Positions 35,781 to 45,374 of a stretch of DNA of 64,000 nt are shown here, piece by piece. The notes below the pieces were generated by a model. That model made no database searches, was not told the DNA's origin, and saw only the letters and a program-made list of their open reading frames with translations. The position numbers were made by a program, and so were the translations under genes. The DNA is from Selenihalanaerobacter shriftii (lineage in GTDB: Bacteria > Bacillota > Halanaerobiia > Halobacteroidales > Acetohalobiaceae), in NCBI RefSeq assembly GCF_900167185.1, contig NZ_FUWM01000003.1, positions 62,001-126,000 of the forward strand, in the 5' to 3' direction. The stretch's first letter is position 1. Each line of letters opens with the position of its first letter.

Positions 35781-36065
35781 TTAGGCTAGTACTGGTTCAA
35801 CAACTATTTTTTCTGCTTTAGCCATTTCATAAAATCTTGCTGGTGGCATATCATTAAGACAGCCATGACGGTATCTGTTATTATAATAATTCATATTTGC
35901 TGACTTTTTATAGGCATCATTGATTGAATAACTATCTTTTTCTAGAACTAAATGATGGGATTCTCTTTTGTCCTGTTGATTGTATAAATGCTCTATTTTT
36001 ACGCGATCTTCATAACTTAGATGTCTACCTTTTTCTCTTTTTGTGTTACAATTATTTTGACACAT
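35781..36065 (-). pseudogene. Internally deleted transposase
   Basis: Start ATG 36065 with GGAAGG upstream; 94 codons. The first part (KGRHLSYEDRVKIEHLYNQ) matches the N-terminal HTH of IS30/IS481-type transposases. The last part (YYNNRYRHGCLNDMPPARFYE) is the typical C-terminal end of a DDE transposase. The central catalytic domain of some 200 residues is missing, so the product cannot transpose. The frame has stayed open across the junction. Confidence 0.7.
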
Positions 36066-36128
36066 ATTCTGTACCTTCCTAATGTTTTTGTGGTTATTAA
36101 CACTATACAAAAGGTACAGGTATGTGTC
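36059..36128. repeat. Subterminal inverted repeat at one end of the transposase remnant
   Basis: GACACATATTCTGTACC (36059-36075) and GGTACAGGTATGTGTC (36113-36128) are inverted copies with one gap and one mismatch. They frame the start of the transposase remnant and are probably the terminal/subterminal binding sites of the element. I find no matching copy at the other end near 35750. Confidence 0.5.
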
Positions 36129-36215
36129 TATTTTTTTATTAAATCACCGCGTGCATTTAATTATACAATTTATCTTTCAGCAGGAAAATTTTCTGGATGT
36201 TTTAGAAATACTAAC

Positions 36216-36794
36216 TTAAAATCCAAACCATTCAGTTTTTTCTTTTGGATCCTGACGCTCTTTTACAGGAGGATCCATATCAGGAATCCCAATCGGTATA
36301 ATTCCAGCTATTTCTTCTGATTCAGATAAATTGAGCAGATTTTTTACTCTATCACTGTGGGCTACATGTCCAGCTATCCAGACAGTACCAAGGTCCTCAT
36401 CAGCAGCAGTTAACATTAAATTTTGAACTGCAGCAGAAGCAGCCATTAAGGATTCTTCATCTGCTATCGGATCATCTTCAGTTTCATAACTTACAATTAT
36501 GTGGACTGGTGCTCCTCCAAAATCCTTTGCATATTCAAGCATAGGCTGCTTTTTCTCCTCTGGAATATAGGAAGCATTAGGAATATGTTCTTTTGCATAG
36601 CTGTAAAACTCGTCACAGATTCCATCCACAACCTCTCCCTTTGCAACATAAAACTTCCAGGGCTGACTGTTACCATCAGAAGGAGCCCAATTTGCTCCCT
36701 CAATAATTTTTTCAAGTTTATCCTTAGCCGGTACCTCATCTTTATAATTTCTAATACTTCTTCTGTTTTTTACAACATCAAATAATTCGCTCAT
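36216..36794 (-). CDS. Nitroreductase-family FMN oxidoreductase
   Basis: A 192-residue nitroreductase-like protein. The FMN-binding N-terminal motif is VVKNRRSIRNYKDEVP, then APSDGNSQPWKFYV and AAVQNLMLTAADEDLGTVWIAG, with C-terminal GIIPIGIPD. It reduces nitro compounds, quinones or related acceptors with NAD(P)H; substrate unknown. RBS AGGTG before ATG. Monocistronic, in a region of gene debris. Confidence 0.92.
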   Translation of the reverse strand: MSELFDVVKNRRSIRNYKDEVPAKDKLEKIIEGANWAPSDGNSQPWKFYVAKGEVVDGICDEFYSYAKEHIPNASYIPEEKKQPMLEYAKDFGGAPVHIIVSYETEDDPIADEESLMAASAAVQNLMLTAADEDLGTVWIAGHVAHSDRVKNLLNLSESEEIAGIIPIGIPDMDPPVKERQDPKEKTEWFGF

Positions 36795-36888
36795 TTAATA
36801 TCACCTCATATAAATTATTTATTAATAAATGTTAATAAATTTAAATGGCTTTGTCAAGTATTTGTTTTTATTTCACCCCTTTCAAAAA

Positions 36889-37035
36889 TCAATTTCCATA
36901 TAACGGGATTTTATTTACTTTGGGATTCCACTGAAAGACTCTTAAGACTTCCTGCATAGTTTTAGCAAAACGCTCATCATAGCCTAATCCTCTAAAACTT
37001 AAACGGCAGACTAAATGATGTCCTCGTAGCTTCAT
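36889..37035 (-). pseudogene. DUF1284 N-terminal fragment
   Basis: A 48-codon frame from ATG 37035 (AAAGGAGAG 13 nt upstream) reads [21 protein letters not shown]..., which matches the start of DUF1284 proteins (about 130-150 residues), then ends in unrelated sequence ([13 protein letters not shown]). The CxxC/C-rich remainder of the family is missing, so it is a truncated gene. Confidence 0.6.
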
Positions 37036-37091
37036 AAAAGCCCCAACTCTCCTTTTAAATATAAGGATATCATCACTAATTCGAGATAAAT

Positions 37092-37138
37092 GTCAGTGTC
37101 AGATAAAAAGAAATGCTATTGGCTCCACTGACACTGAC
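37092..37138. repeat. Small palindromic element
   Basis: GTCAGTGTCAG and ACTGACACTGAC are inverted around a 24-nt centre. Each arm also contains a short direct repeat (GTCA-GTGTCA). It lies directly upstream of the DUF1284 fragment and 16 bp after the aldo/keto reductase stop. It could be a terminator-like hairpin or a tiny mobile/palindromic repeat. Confidence 0.5.
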
Positions 37139-37153
37139 CCTAACCACTAATAA

Positions 37154-38287
37154 CTAACTATTAAAATACTCATCTACATCCACTAACGCTTCAGATATTG
37201 GTATCCCCTGTGGGCATAATTCTTCACATTTAGTACAGCTCACACAAGCACTAGCTCTTTGATCATCTTTAATTCGTTTATACTCTTTACGTTTCTCTTC
37301 AAATAAATCAAAAGCATGGGCTTCATTGTATAAAGAAAAGATCCGTGGAATACTAACTTTAGTAGGACATGGAATACAATAACCACAGCCTGTACAACTA
37401 ACTGGTGATAATTCCTTATACTTTTTGGCTAATTTTTTAACTAACTCTATTTCTTCTTCAGTTAGTTTATTAATTTCTGATTTATTAGCACTCTCTATAT
37501 TCTCTTTAACATGGCTTAACTCACTCATTCCACTTAAAACCATAGTCACCTCTGGCTGATTCCATAACCATTGTAGCGCCCAATCAGCAGATGTTCTTTT
37601 AGTTTCAGCTTGGTCAAATATACTTTGAATATCTTCTGGCATCTCTCCTGCTAAACTACCGCCTCTTAACGGTTCCATAACTATTACCGGAATATCCTTA
37701 GAATCTGCATATTTCAAACCTTTCTTTCCAGCCTGAAACTCTGTATCAATATAATTATACTGAATCTGACAGAAATCCCAATCATAAGCATCAATAATCT
37801 CTTCAAATAGCTCATAATCATCATGAAAAGAAAATCCAATATAATCTATCTTTCCTTCATCTCTTACCTTTTCTAACCACTCAAAAATATCAACATCTAA
37901 TTGCTTATAGTTATCCCAAAACTTTCTATTTAAAGTATGTAGAAGATAAAAGTCAATCTTATCGACATTTAACTTTTCTAACTGTTTATCTAAATACTCA
38001 TCTAAATCTGCCTTGCTTTTTATCATCCAGGAAGGTAATTTTGTAGCAACCTTTACTTTTTCTCGATATCCATCTTGTAAAGCTTTACCAACTAAGTTCT
38101 CACTCTCTCCTCCATGATAAGGCCAAGCAGTATCAACATAATTAATACCCTGGTCAATCCCATATCGGATCATCTCAATAGCCTTCTCTTCATCAATATC
38201 TCCTTCATCACCCTGGGGGAGCCGCATTGTACCAAAACCTAATGCTGAAACCTCCCAATCTAATCCTTTAAAGTTTCTATACTTCAT
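37154..38287 (-). CDS. Aldo/keto reductase with C-terminal ferredoxin-type Fe-S domain
   Basis: A 377-residue protein. The AKR barrel (1-285) shows the catalytic residues in YVDTAWPYHGGESE (Asp, Tyr) and KVATKLP (Lys), with His in FYLLHTLN. A C-terminal domain (about 295-370) has CTGCGYCIPCPTKV and CVSCTKCEELCPQG, which suit two [4Fe-4S] clusters. Such Fe-S AKRs are common in anaerobes and probably couple carbonyl reduction to ferredoxin-like electron flow. RBS AGGAGG. Monocistronic. Confidence 0.93.
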   Translation of the reverse strand: MKYRNFKGLDWEVSALGFGTMRLPQGDEGDIDEEKAIEMIRYGIDQGINYVDTAWPYHGGESENLVGKALQDGYREKVKVATKLPSWMIKSKADLDEYLDKQLEKLNVDKIDFYLLHTLNRKFWDNYKQLDVDIFEWLEKVRDEGKIDYIGFSFHDDYELFEEIIDAYDWDFCQIQYNYIDTEFQAGKKGLKYADSKDIPVIVMEPLRGGSLAGEMPEDIQSIFDQAETKRTSADWALQWLWNQPEVTMVLSGMSELSHVKENIESANKSEINKLTEEEIELVKKLAKKYKELSPVSCTGCGYCIPCPTKVSIPRIFSLYNEAHAFDLFEEKRKEYKRIKDDQRASACVSCTKCEELCPQGIPISEALVDVDEYFNS

Positions 38288-38488
38288 CTTTAGTCCTCCT
38301 TTAGTCTTTATAATTTAGAATAAATGATTAATTCATATTTTTTATACCACCTGCATTATTTCTTCATAATTAGTATATACAATATAATTACTAGAGACAA
38401 CAAAAATCTATAATTTTTTCTTTTCTATTAAATTCTATCTTAATAATGAAATTATCAAGATTCGAGGAATAAATTTAAAAAAATAAAA

Positions 38489-38516
38489 TAGTAGGTGGTC
38501 AATTGACCACCTACTA
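38489..38516 (-). terminator. Palindromic terminator after the cupin gene
   Basis: TAGTAGGTGGTCAA and its complement; the minus strand continues TTTTATTTTTTT. It lies 30 bp after the cupin stop. Confidence 0.88.
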
Positions 38517-38545
38517 GAATTAATCTCACATATTATTATTTCCAT

Positions 38546-38866
38546 TTACAAACTAGGCGTCTTAACATTCAAGACTACAAACCGCTCATTTTGATCTGCT
38601 TTAAGTGACATCTTAGTATTTGGAGGACATGGTATTATATCTTTTGCTTCTACTACTTTCTCATCATCCCCAATCTGTAATCTTCCTTTACCTTCTACGA
38701 TATAAAAGAAAACATTAACCGGTACTGAATGCTCTGGTACTTCATCTCCCGACTCTAAAACTAAATTCATAATCTGTGCATCTTCATGTTTTAAAACTTT
38801 TTTAGCCGTAATTCCTCTCTTATTTGTCTTACCCTCAATTTCATCCATCTTAATAATTTCCATCAT
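38546..38866 (-). CDS. Small cupin-domain protein
   Basis: A 106-residue single-domain cupin. I chose ATG 38866, which has AAAGGAGAGG upstream; the longer reading frame would overlap the TetR gene. The cupin barrel is visible (GDEVPEHSVPVNVFFYIVEGKGRLQIGD ... CPPNTKMSL), with one His retained, so metal binding is uncertain. It is 24 bp downstream of the TetR-type regulator and likely cotranscribed with it. Confidence 0.85.
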   Translation of the reverse strand: MMEIIKMDEIEGKTNKRGITAKKVLKHEDAQIMNLVLESGDEVPEHSVPVNVFFYIVEGKGRLQIGDDEKVVEAKDIIPCPPNTKMSLKADQNERFVVLNVKTPSL

Positions 38867-38889
38867 TAATCCTCTCCTTTTTGTTAATA

Positions 38890-39453
38890 TTAAATTAGTC
38901 CTGACCAAATAAAATTAAATAATTCTTCTTTAGCCATCTCAAAATCATAATCATCCTGATTTTCGACTGCTTGAATAGCTACCCCTCTAATTGCATGAAA
39001 GATAGCATTAGCAATTAATTGTGGATTAATTGCTTTAATCTCCCCTTTATCTATTGCTTCATTTAATATCTTAGCTAACAATTGTGGTAAATTATTTATA
39101 AAATTATCCACAGATTCTAAACTATATTTGCTAGGTAATCTGCTTTCTTGAACTAAAACTGTCGCTTCATTAGGGTTAGCTTGTAATGCAGTAAAGTGAT
39201 TATCTAAAAAGATCCTTAACTTTTCTTTAAGCGATATCTCCTCCTTATTCAGCCTATCTAATAACTTAGTTCTCTTTTTAAATTCTACTTTAAAAATATA
39301 ATTTAAAATCTCTTTTTTATTACCGAAATAATTATAAATAGTGCCTACTGCTACTCCTGCTTCATCAGCAATCATCTGCACTGTTGTATTATGATATCCT
39401 TCTTGAGCAATAACTTTTGCAGCATTTTTACGAATTAATTCCTGCTTAGTCAC
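38890..39453 (-). CDS. TetR/AcrR-family regulator
   Basis: A 187-residue repressor. The N-terminal HTH is IAQEGYHNTTVQMIADEAGVAVGTIYNYFGNKKEIL (about 14-49), followed by the helical ligand/dimer domain of the FadR/YsiA type (FLDNHFTALQANPNEATVLVQESR). A palindromic operator stands 17 bp upstream of its start, so autoregulation is likely, together with the cupin gene. The ligand is unknown. Confidence 0.92.
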   Translation of the reverse strand: MTKQELIRKNAAKVIAQEGYHNTTVQMIADEAGVAVGTIYNYFGNKKEILNYIFKVEFKKRTKLLDRLNKEEISLKEKLRIFLDNHFTALQANPNEATVLVQESRLPSKYSLESVDNFINNLPQLLAKILNEAIDKGEIKAINPQLIANAIFHAIRGVAIQAVENQDDYDFEMAKEELFNFIWSGLI

Positions 39454-39469
39454 TATTACATCTCCTTTT

Positions 39470-39487
39470 TGAATGAATACTCATTCA
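39470..39487. promoter_or_regulatory. TetR-family operator
   Basis: TGAATGAATACTCATTCA is a near-perfect palindrome (TGAATGA ... TCATTCA). It matches the TGAATGA/TCATTCA operators used by FadR/AcrR-type repressors. It lies in the leader of the TetR gene. Confidence 0.75.
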
Positions 39488-39576
39488 TTTAATGATAAAT
39501 ATTAAAATTATCTTAATTAAATAATATATTAAGCCATCTTAAATCTCTATGATATAAATCACAAACTAATTATATT

Positions 39577-40197
39577 TTATTCTGGTTGAGCAGTAATTAA
39601 CTTAACTAAAGAAGACGCTACATCTTCCACTTCAATTATCTTTAAACCAGCCTCTTTAATATTGTCAACAGTTCTCCGGTTAATATTGGCTCCCCACAAT
39701 GTAACTGGAATTGGGTTTATTAAATCCATAAATTTACCTAAGATTAAATTTTCACTACGAACATGTTCTAACATAACTACTCTTCCTTCTGGTTTACAAA
39801 CTCGCTTAATCTCCTTTAATCCTTTAATCGGGTCAGGAACTGAACAAAAAACACAAGTAGTAACTATAGTATCAAAAGTATCATTAGCAAAATCCATATT
39901 CTGTGCATCCATTTCAATTAAATCTACTTTCACATCAGTTTGATCTGCTCTTTCTCTTGCCTTTTCTAACATCTTTTCACTAAAATCTATCCCTACTACT
40001 TCTACTCTCTCTGGATAATATTCAATATTCTTGCCAGTTCCTATCCCTACTTCTAAAAGCTTTCCCTCTGTTTTATTAAAGACTAATTCTCTTAAACTTC
40101 CCTGGGCTAACATTTCCATAGGTGCTTCTAGAATATCATAAACCCTTGCTACTCGATTATAACGTTTTTTAATTTTCTCTGTATCAGTATTACTCAT
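39577..40197 (-). CDS. Class I SAM-dependent methyltransferase
   Basis: A 206-residue UbiE/phospholipid-methyltransferase-like enzyme. I start at ATG 40197, with GGGGAGG upstream, rather than the longer frame from 40239. SAM motif I is LLEVGIGTGKNIEYY, with an acidic residue in VVGIDFSEKML and motif post-I EMDAQNMDFANDTFDTIV. The N terminus KKRYNRVARVYDILEAPME is typical of this class. The substrate (quinone, lipid or small thiol) is unknown. It is downstream of the Cys-rich DUF326 gene with a hairpin between them (40240-40270). Confidence 0.87.
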   Translation of the reverse strand: MSNTDTEKIKKRYNRVARVYDILEAPMEMLAQGSLRELVFNKTEGKLLEVGIGTGKNIEYYPERVEVVGIDFSEKMLEKARERADQTDVKVDLIEMDAQNMDFANDTFDTIVTTCVFCSVPDPIKGLKEIKRVCKPEGRVVMLEHVRSENLILGKFMDLINPIPVTLWGANINRRTVDNIKEAGLKIIEVEDVASSLVKLITAQPE

Positions 40198-40235
40198 ATT
40201 ATCCTCCCCTAATACTTCTATGAATAATATAGACG

Positions 40236-40270
40236 CCATGCTTATATAGATAAAGTCATGGCGCCAATTT
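40236..40270 (-). terminator. Hairpin between the DUF326 and methyltransferase genes
   Basis: The minus strand has GGCGCCATG, a 15-nt loop, CATGGCGTC. There is no T-run, so it may attenuate rather than terminate. Confidence 0.4.
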
Positions 40271-40278
40271 AATTTATA

Positions 40279-40629
40279 TTACTTTGCTATCATCTTACGG
40301 CACTCTTCAGCACATTGTCTACAAATATCAGCACATTCTTGACAATGGGCATCATCGAACTTATCACATTCATCAGCACATGCTTCACAAATTTCTGCAC
40401 ATAATTCACAAACTTCTTTAGCATATCTACTATTTCCTGCCATATACTTAGAAGCTAAACCACAAATCCCAATACAATCTAAAAGCAAACTCATACACTC
40501 TACTCGCTTATCTACATCTGGTGAATTCATACACGCATCTAAGCAGAATTCACATTCATTCATACACTTATTACAAATTTCTAAACAATTTTGATACTTC
40601 TCCATATGGGTTCCTGCTTTGGCAGACAT
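40279..40629 (-). CDS. Four-helix-bundle copper-binding protein (DUF326, Csp-like)
   Basis: A 116-residue cysteine-rich protein with 20 Cys spaced along four helices (CLEICNKCMNECEFCLDAC, CMSLLLDCIGIC, CELCAEICEACADEC, CQECADICRQCAEEC). This is the pattern of cytosolic Csp copper-storage proteins, in which Cys line the bundle core and hold many Cu(I) ions. No signal peptide, so cytosolic. RBS AAGGAGTGG. It would protect the cell's Fe-S and corrinoid enzymes from copper. Confidence 0.9.
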   Translation of the reverse strand: MSAKAGTHMEKYQNCLEICNKCMNECEFCLDACMNSPDVDKRVECMSLLLDCIGICGLASKYMAGNSRYAKEVCELCAEICEACADECDKFDDAHCQECADICRQCAEECRKMIAK

Positions 40630-40753
40630 CTTACCACTCCTTATTAATTTTATTTATTCTTTCGATATTAGTATTAGAAGAATAAGATAATCTATACATA
40701 AACTTAGTAAGGAGTTACCCTAAGCCTTCTAGTTAATTTAAGGAATTTTTGTA

Positions 40754-40781
40754 ACACTATAATAACCAAACCCATAATATA
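40754..40781 (+). promoter_or_regulatory. Sigma-K-type sporulation promoter
   Basis: AC (40754-40755), 17 nt, CATAATATA (40773-40781) matches the mother-cell sigma-K consensus AC-N17-CATAnnnTA at every defined position. It lies about 30 bp upstream of the ATG at 40819. Confidence 0.6.
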
Positions 40782-40818
40782 TAATAAAATAACTTTAAAA
40801 ATTAAAGGAGGAAGAAAG

Positions 40819-41148
40819 ATGCCTTTTGAAGATCAATTGTTAGAACAAATCGGTGATTATGTAGCAGTAATTATCACAGCAGGCGGTGGATGTTGTCGTC
40901 ACGAAGGAATCCTGTGTTCAGTTATGGCTGACTTTATTACATTAATCAATAATAATGTACGAGTAGAAATTCCTATAGAAAGCATTGCTGCTGTACGTAA
41001 ATTAGCCGGAGGAGCACCTATTGAAGAAGTTGGTACCTTATCGATTGAAACACCTGTAGGATCTGAAATTAATGAAGAGGTTAATGAAGAAAACACTTCT
41101 GAAGATGAAGACACTATCTTTGATTTTGATAACGAACTTGACTTTTAA
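40819..41148 (+). CDS. Putative mother-cell/spore-coat protein of unknown family
   Basis: A 109-residue acidic protein. The N-terminal 70 residues (DYVAVIITAGGGCCRHEGILCSVMADFITLINNNVRVEIPIESIAAVRKL) have an Sm-like/DUF2642-like beta pattern with a CC pair. The tail is almost all Glu, Asp and Asn. It has AAAGGAGG before ATG and a promoter that fits sigma-K, so it is probably made late in the mother cell and part of the coat or exosporium. I do not recognise a named family with certainty. Confidence 0.6.
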   Translation: MPFEDQLLEQIGDYVAVIITAGGGCCRHEGILCSVMADFITLINNNVRVEIPIESIAAVRKLAGGAPIEEVGTLSIETPVGSEINEEVNEENTSEDEDTIFDFDNELDF

Positions 41149-41176
41149 TACCTAATTAAAATTATATTTAAATAAT

Positions 41177-41206
41177 AAAAATCAGATGGTTAACCATCTG
41201 ATTTTT
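41177..41206. terminator. Bidirectional palindromic terminator
   Basis: AAAAATCAGATGGTT and its complement. It serves the plus-strand gene at 40819 and the minus-strand gene at 41232. Confidence 0.85.
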
Positions 41207-41231
41207 AGTTGCTCTATAATAAGTATATGTT

Positions 41232-42023
41232 TCATATTAAATACCAGAGTAATCCAACCCATTCATGTAAAGCGGTTAATGAGTTATCTAAAGACTCTTT
41301 ATTAGGGAGAAAATCTAATATACTAATATCTCTATCTAAAATATAGTCCGCAGGAGCAGGTTTTAGTTCGGATTTCCAATTCTTTTTAAATGAATACATA
41401 GATCGTTTCATATGAGTTGCACTAGTAACAAGTATTATTTTTTCATAATCTAAATCTTTTAATAAAGCCGAAGTATTTACTGCATTTTGCCAAGTGTTTT
41501 TGGACTCATTTTCAGTAATAATTTGGTTATCAGCTACTCCCCAATCTTTTAATACTTTTTTCATAGTTTCAGCTACTGAACCACTTTTAGCACCTGGTAC
41601 AACTCCACCACTAACAACTAACTTTAAACCTGTCTTTTTATGTAACCTCCAACCAGAATATAGCCGTTTTAAGGTTGTCCTACCAATTTGCATACCATTA
41701 GGAGTTCCTCTAATGACTCCTCCACCTAATACAACTATTGCACTCTTGAGATCAACTTTAGTTTTCACTTTTGATACTGATAAAGGTGCAAAATTATCCT
41801 CTAATGGCTTAACTAAGATTAATTCTCCTGGATAAGAGCTTAAAATATACATTAAGAGAAATAATATTATTAACCAATTACAAATACACTTTTGTCTTGA
41901 TTTCCGAAAACAATACTTCTTATTATTAGTTTTGTATAATACAAATATAATCCCAATCAATATTAAAAATAATCCTGGGGGAAGCAATAACTTAGACAGC
42001 ATTTTAACTACAAATAGCATCAT
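41232..42023 (-). CDS. YdcF/ElyC-like DUF218 membrane protein
   Basis: A 263-residue protein. Two N-terminal membrane segments (about 4-28 and 48-66) precede a DUF218 domain with AIVVLGGGVIRGTPNG, RLYSGWRLHKKTGLKLVVSGGVVPG, ENESKNTWQNA and LVTSATHMKRSM. Family members (SanA, ElyC, YdcF) affect envelope or peptidoglycan precursor metabolism. RBS AAGGGAAAG. Monocistronic. Confidence 0.88.
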   Translation of the reverse strand: MMLFVVKMLSKLLLPPGLFLILIGIIFVLYKTNNKKYCFRKSRQKCICNWLIILFLLMYILSSYPGELILVKPLEDNFAPLSVSKVKTKVDLKSAIVVLGGGVIRGTPNGMQIGRTTLKRLYSGWRLHKKTGLKLVVSGGVVPGAKSGSVAETMKKVLKDWGVADNQIITENESKNTWQNAVNTSALLKDLDYEKIILVTSATHMKRSMYSFKKNWKSELKPAPADYILDRDISILDFLPNKESLDNSLTALHEWVGLLWYLI

Positions 42024-42118
42024 ATCTTTCCCTTCCTCTTATTAATATATTTTGAATTCATAATTAATATTTCTATTTACTGCCTTATTTCCCCTTGCTA
42101 TTTTCAGATTTTTAATAA

Positions 42119-42162
42119 AAAAACCTTATCTGCTGTAAATTTATTACAACAGATAAGGTTTA
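42119..42162 (-). terminator. Terminator of ileS
   Basis: The minus strand has AAACCTTATCTGTTGTAA, a 5-nt loop and a near-complementary arm ending TAAGGTTT, then TTTTTTT. It lies 19 bp after the ileS stop. Confidence 0.9.
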
Positions 42163-42180
42163 ATTCAATTTAAATTTAAT

Positions 42181-44967
42181 TTATAACTTATTAACTACTT
42201 CTAAACAATCAGCACAAATGTTAGCATGTTCATCATCATTACCAACACTTTCTCTATACTTCCAACAACGTTCGCATTTCTCACCTGGTGCAGGTTTAAC
42301 TACTACTTTAATAGCTGTCTCCTCTCCAGAATAAGCATCCTCTCCAACATCATCTTCTGGTTGATATAAATCAACTTTAGAAATAATAAAGAGATCCGAT
42401 AAATTATCAAATTGACTTAGAAAATCATAAAGATTTTCAGATGGATAAATTTCCACAGCTGCATCTAAAGAATGACCTACTACTTTATCTTCTCTGGCCA
42501 CCTCTAAAGCTTTAGAAACATCTTTTCTAACTGCCAATAATCTATCCCATTTATTCTCTAATTCCTCATCTAAATAACCTTCTTTTACTTCTGGCCAATC
42601 TGCTAAGAAAATACTCTCTGTTTCTCTACTTACTTCTGGCAAATGCTGCCAAGCTTCTTCAGCTGTATGAACCAACACTGGTGCTAGAACCTTAACTAAC
42701 GTCGTTAAGATTTCATACATAACTGTTTGAGCTGCTAGTCGTTTTTTAGAATTAGTTGGAGATGTATATAATCTATCTTTTAATACATCTAAATAGAATG
42801 AACTCATCTCTATAGCACAGAAATTGTGTACCTTATGATATAATTTGTGATACTCATACTCATTATAAGCAACAGTAACTTCTGCCACCAATTGTTGTAA
42901 TTTATGCAATACCCACTTATCAATTTCAAGTAATTCTTCATAATCAATTGAATCTTCATTAGGATCAAAATCTTGTAAGTTTCCTAATATATATCTAAAT
43001 GTATTTCTAATTCTTCGATATACTTCAGAACTCTGCTTTAAGATTTTATCAGAAATCCTCACATCCTCTTTGAAATTAGAAGATGCAACCCATAATCTCA
43101 AAATATCAGCACCATATTGATCAATTACTTCATGTGGAGAAACTACATTCCCTACTGACTTAGACATCTTCTTACCTTTAGCATCAACAGTAAATCCATT
43201 AGTAACTACTGCTTTATAAGGAGCCTCTCCTTTATAAGCAATCGATGTTAATAATGAAGAATTAAACCATCCTCGATATTGGTCTGTTCCTTCTAAATAT
43301 AAATCCGCAGGTCTTTCTAATTCATCATAATTCTCTAATACTGCTGAGTGACTGGCACCAGAATCGAACCAAACATCCATGATATCAGACTCTTTTTCAA
43401 ATTCAGCTGCTCCACATTCACCACATTCAAATCCTTCTGGTAGAATCTCTGCTGCTGATTTCTCAAACCACGCATTCGACCCTTCATTAGCAAATAAATC
43501 TCTAACAGTATTTAATGTTTCTTCCGTAGCAATTGACTCACCACATTCCATACAATAAAAAATTGGAATCGGCACTCCCCAAACCTTCTGTCTAGAAATA
43601 CACCAATCTGTACGATCAGCAATCATATTAGAAATTCTTTCTTCTCCCCAGCTAGGATACCATTTAACATTCTTAACAGCTTCTAAAGCTTTATCTTTGA
43701 TGGCTTCTACAGATGCAAACCACTGTTCAGTAGCTCTAAAGATAACTGGGCTCTTACATCTCCAACAATGAGGGTAAGAATGATCAATAAAGCTTAAACT
43801 CATCAATAAATCATCTTCTTTTAACATATCAGTTACTTTTATATTAGCATCATCATAATACATACCAGCAAATGGTCCAGCTTCATCAGTAAATACTCCA
43901 TCATTATCCATAGGAGCAAAAACTGGAATATCATTCTCTTTTCCAACTATATAGTCTTCATGACCATGACCAGGCGCTGTATGAACACAACCAGTACCTT
44001 GTTCTAATGTAACATGATCACCTAAAATAAGTGGTGATTCTCTATCAAAGAAAGGATGTTTAGTAACTAACCCTTCTAACTCGTCACCTTTTGTTTCTTC
44101 TATAACTTCATATTCATCAATGCCTACAATCTCCATTACCTCTTCTAATAAATCTTTAGCAAGAACTAATAAGTCACCCTCAGCTTCAACTACTACATAT
44201 TCAAAATCCGAATGAACACTAATGGCCATATTAGAAGGAATTGTCCATGGAGTTGTAGTCCAAATAACTACATAACTTCTTTCTGATGTTAATTCCGTAT
44301 CTCCAATAGTCATTGAATCTTTAACTGGAAATTTAACATAGATAGAAGGACCTCTTGAGTCTTCATGCTCCACTTCAGCTTCAGCTAAAGCAGTTCCACA
44401 ATCTGGACACCAATGAACCGGCTTTAATCCTTTATATAAATAACCTTTCTTAATCATCTCTCCAAATACTTCAATCTGTTTAGCTTCATATTCTGGCTTA
44501 AGAGTAATATAAGGATTATCCCAATCACCCCATACACCTAATCGCTTAAATTGATCCTTTTGACGATCCACATATTTTAATGCGTAATCTTCACATTCTT
44601 CCCGTAATTCTGCTATACTTAATTCTTTTCTTTTCTCACCTAATTCCTTGGTTACCTGATGCTCAATAGGTAACCCATGAGTATCCCAACCAGGAATATA
44701 AGGAGATTGATACCCCTGCAAAGTTTTATAACGAGTTACAATATCCTTTAAAATTTTATTTAACGCATGACCAATATGAATGTCTCCATTGGCATATGGT
44801 GGCCCATCATGAAGAATAAACTTTTCATCATCTTCTCTGTTTTTAAGTGCTTCTTCATAAATTTCATTTTTATTCCAGAATTCCTGGAAATCTTCTTCTC
44901 TTTCAGATAGATTAGCTCTCATAGGAAATTCAGTCTGTGGTAAATTTAATGTTTCTTTATAATCCAT
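42181..44967 (-). CDS. ileS: Isoleucyl-tRNA synthetase
   Basis: 928 residues from ATG 44967, chosen because GGAGGTG precedes it; the frame is open further upstream to 45048 without a ribosome site. Class I motifs: HIGH at 64-67 and KMSKS in [14 protein letters not shown]. The editing (CP1) domain includes [10 protein letters not shown] and [11 protein letters not shown]. The C-terminal zinc site is [24 protein letters not shown]. It charges tRNA-Ile and edits Val. Expression is controlled by the T-box just upstream. Gene order with divIVA is conserved in Firmicutes. Confidence 0.98.
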   Translation of the reverse strand: MDYKETLNLPQTEFPMRANLSEREEDFQEFWNKNEIYEEALKNREDDEKFILHDGPPYANGDIHIGHALNKILKDIVTRYKTLQGYQSPYIPGWDTHGLPIEHQVTKELGEKRKELSIAELREECEDYALKYVDRQKDQFKRLGVWGDWDNPYITLKPEYEAKQIEVFGEMIKKGYLYKGLKPVHWCPDCGTALAEAEVEHEDSRGPSIYVKFPVKDSMTIGDTELTSERSYVVIWTTTPWTIPSNMAISVHSDFEYVVVEAEGDLLVLAKDLLEEVMEIVGIDEYEVIEETKGDELEGLVTKHPFFDRESPLILGDHVTLEQGTGCVHTAPGHGHEDYIVGKENDIPVFAPMDNDGVFTDEAGPFAGMYYDDANIKVTDMLKEDDLLMSLSFIDHSYPHCWRCKSPVIFRATEQWFASVEAIKDKALEAVKNVKWYPSWGEERISNMIADRTDWCISRQKVWGVPIPIFYCMECGESIATEETLNTVRDLFANEGSNAWFEKSAAEILPEGFECGECGAAEFEKESDIMDVWFDSGASHSAVLENYDELERPADLYLEGTDQYRGWFNSSLLTSIAYKGEAPYKAVVTNGFTVDAKGKKMSKSVGNVVSPHEVIDQYGADILRLWVASSNFKEDVRISDKILKQSSEVYRRIRNTFRYILGNLQDFDPNEDSIDYEELLEIDKWVLHKLQQLVAEVTVAYNEYEYHKLYHKVHNFCAIEMSSFYLDVLKDRLYTSPTNSKKRLAAQTVMYEILTTLVKVLAPVLVHTAEEAWQHLPEVSRETESIFLADWPEVKEGYLDEELENKWDRLLAVRKDVSKALEVAREDKVVGHSLDAAVEIYPSENLYDFLSQFDNLSDLFIISKVDLYQPEDDVGEDAYSGEETAIKVVVKPAPGEKCERCWKYRESVGNDDEHANICADCLEVVNKL

Positions 44968-45019
44968 TAATTTTTGCACCTCCATTTGATATAAACTTAA
45001 AATAAAATATACTAAACTT

Positions 45020-45270
45020 AAAAAAATCCTTGCCCCGGTCAGGGGCAAGGATTAACTTGCGGTACCACCCTATTTAAAAATACTAATTATAAAAAAGAAT
45101 TAATATTTTTATCTCTAAAACAAATAACGGCTGCAACCGGTTAAACCTTACTAATGATTTCAGGTTAACTACTAAGAGATGATATTCAATAATATCTTAG
45201 CCACTAGGCTTTCACTATCCCTAACTCGCTAAAGACTTCAGCATTATCTACTCTTCTCTATTATCGTAAT
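45020..45270 (-). promoter_or_regulatory. T-box leader, isoleucine specific
   Basis: The minus strand contains the T-box sequence AGGGTGGTACCGC (about 45059-45071), followed by a strong terminator (45025-45053; AATCCTTGCCCC / GGGGCAAGGATT and seven T). Stem I is upstream; in its specifier region the minus strand reads GAATATCATCTCT, giving ATC (Ile) at 45181-45183. Uncharged tRNA-Ile should stabilise the antiterminator and switch on ileS. Confidence 0.95.
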
Positions 45271-45374
45271 TAAAACTATTTCTAATTTTTGATATCATTT
45301 TACAGTCTATCTAATATTGTATTATAATATAATATACATTCTCCGTCAAGACTAATTAGCATATTTCTCTTTTA

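Noticed and set aside
36021-36785. Several open frames overlapping the nitroreductase gene
   Set aside because: They are on other frames of a clear nitroreductase gene, without ribosome sites or recognisable domains.
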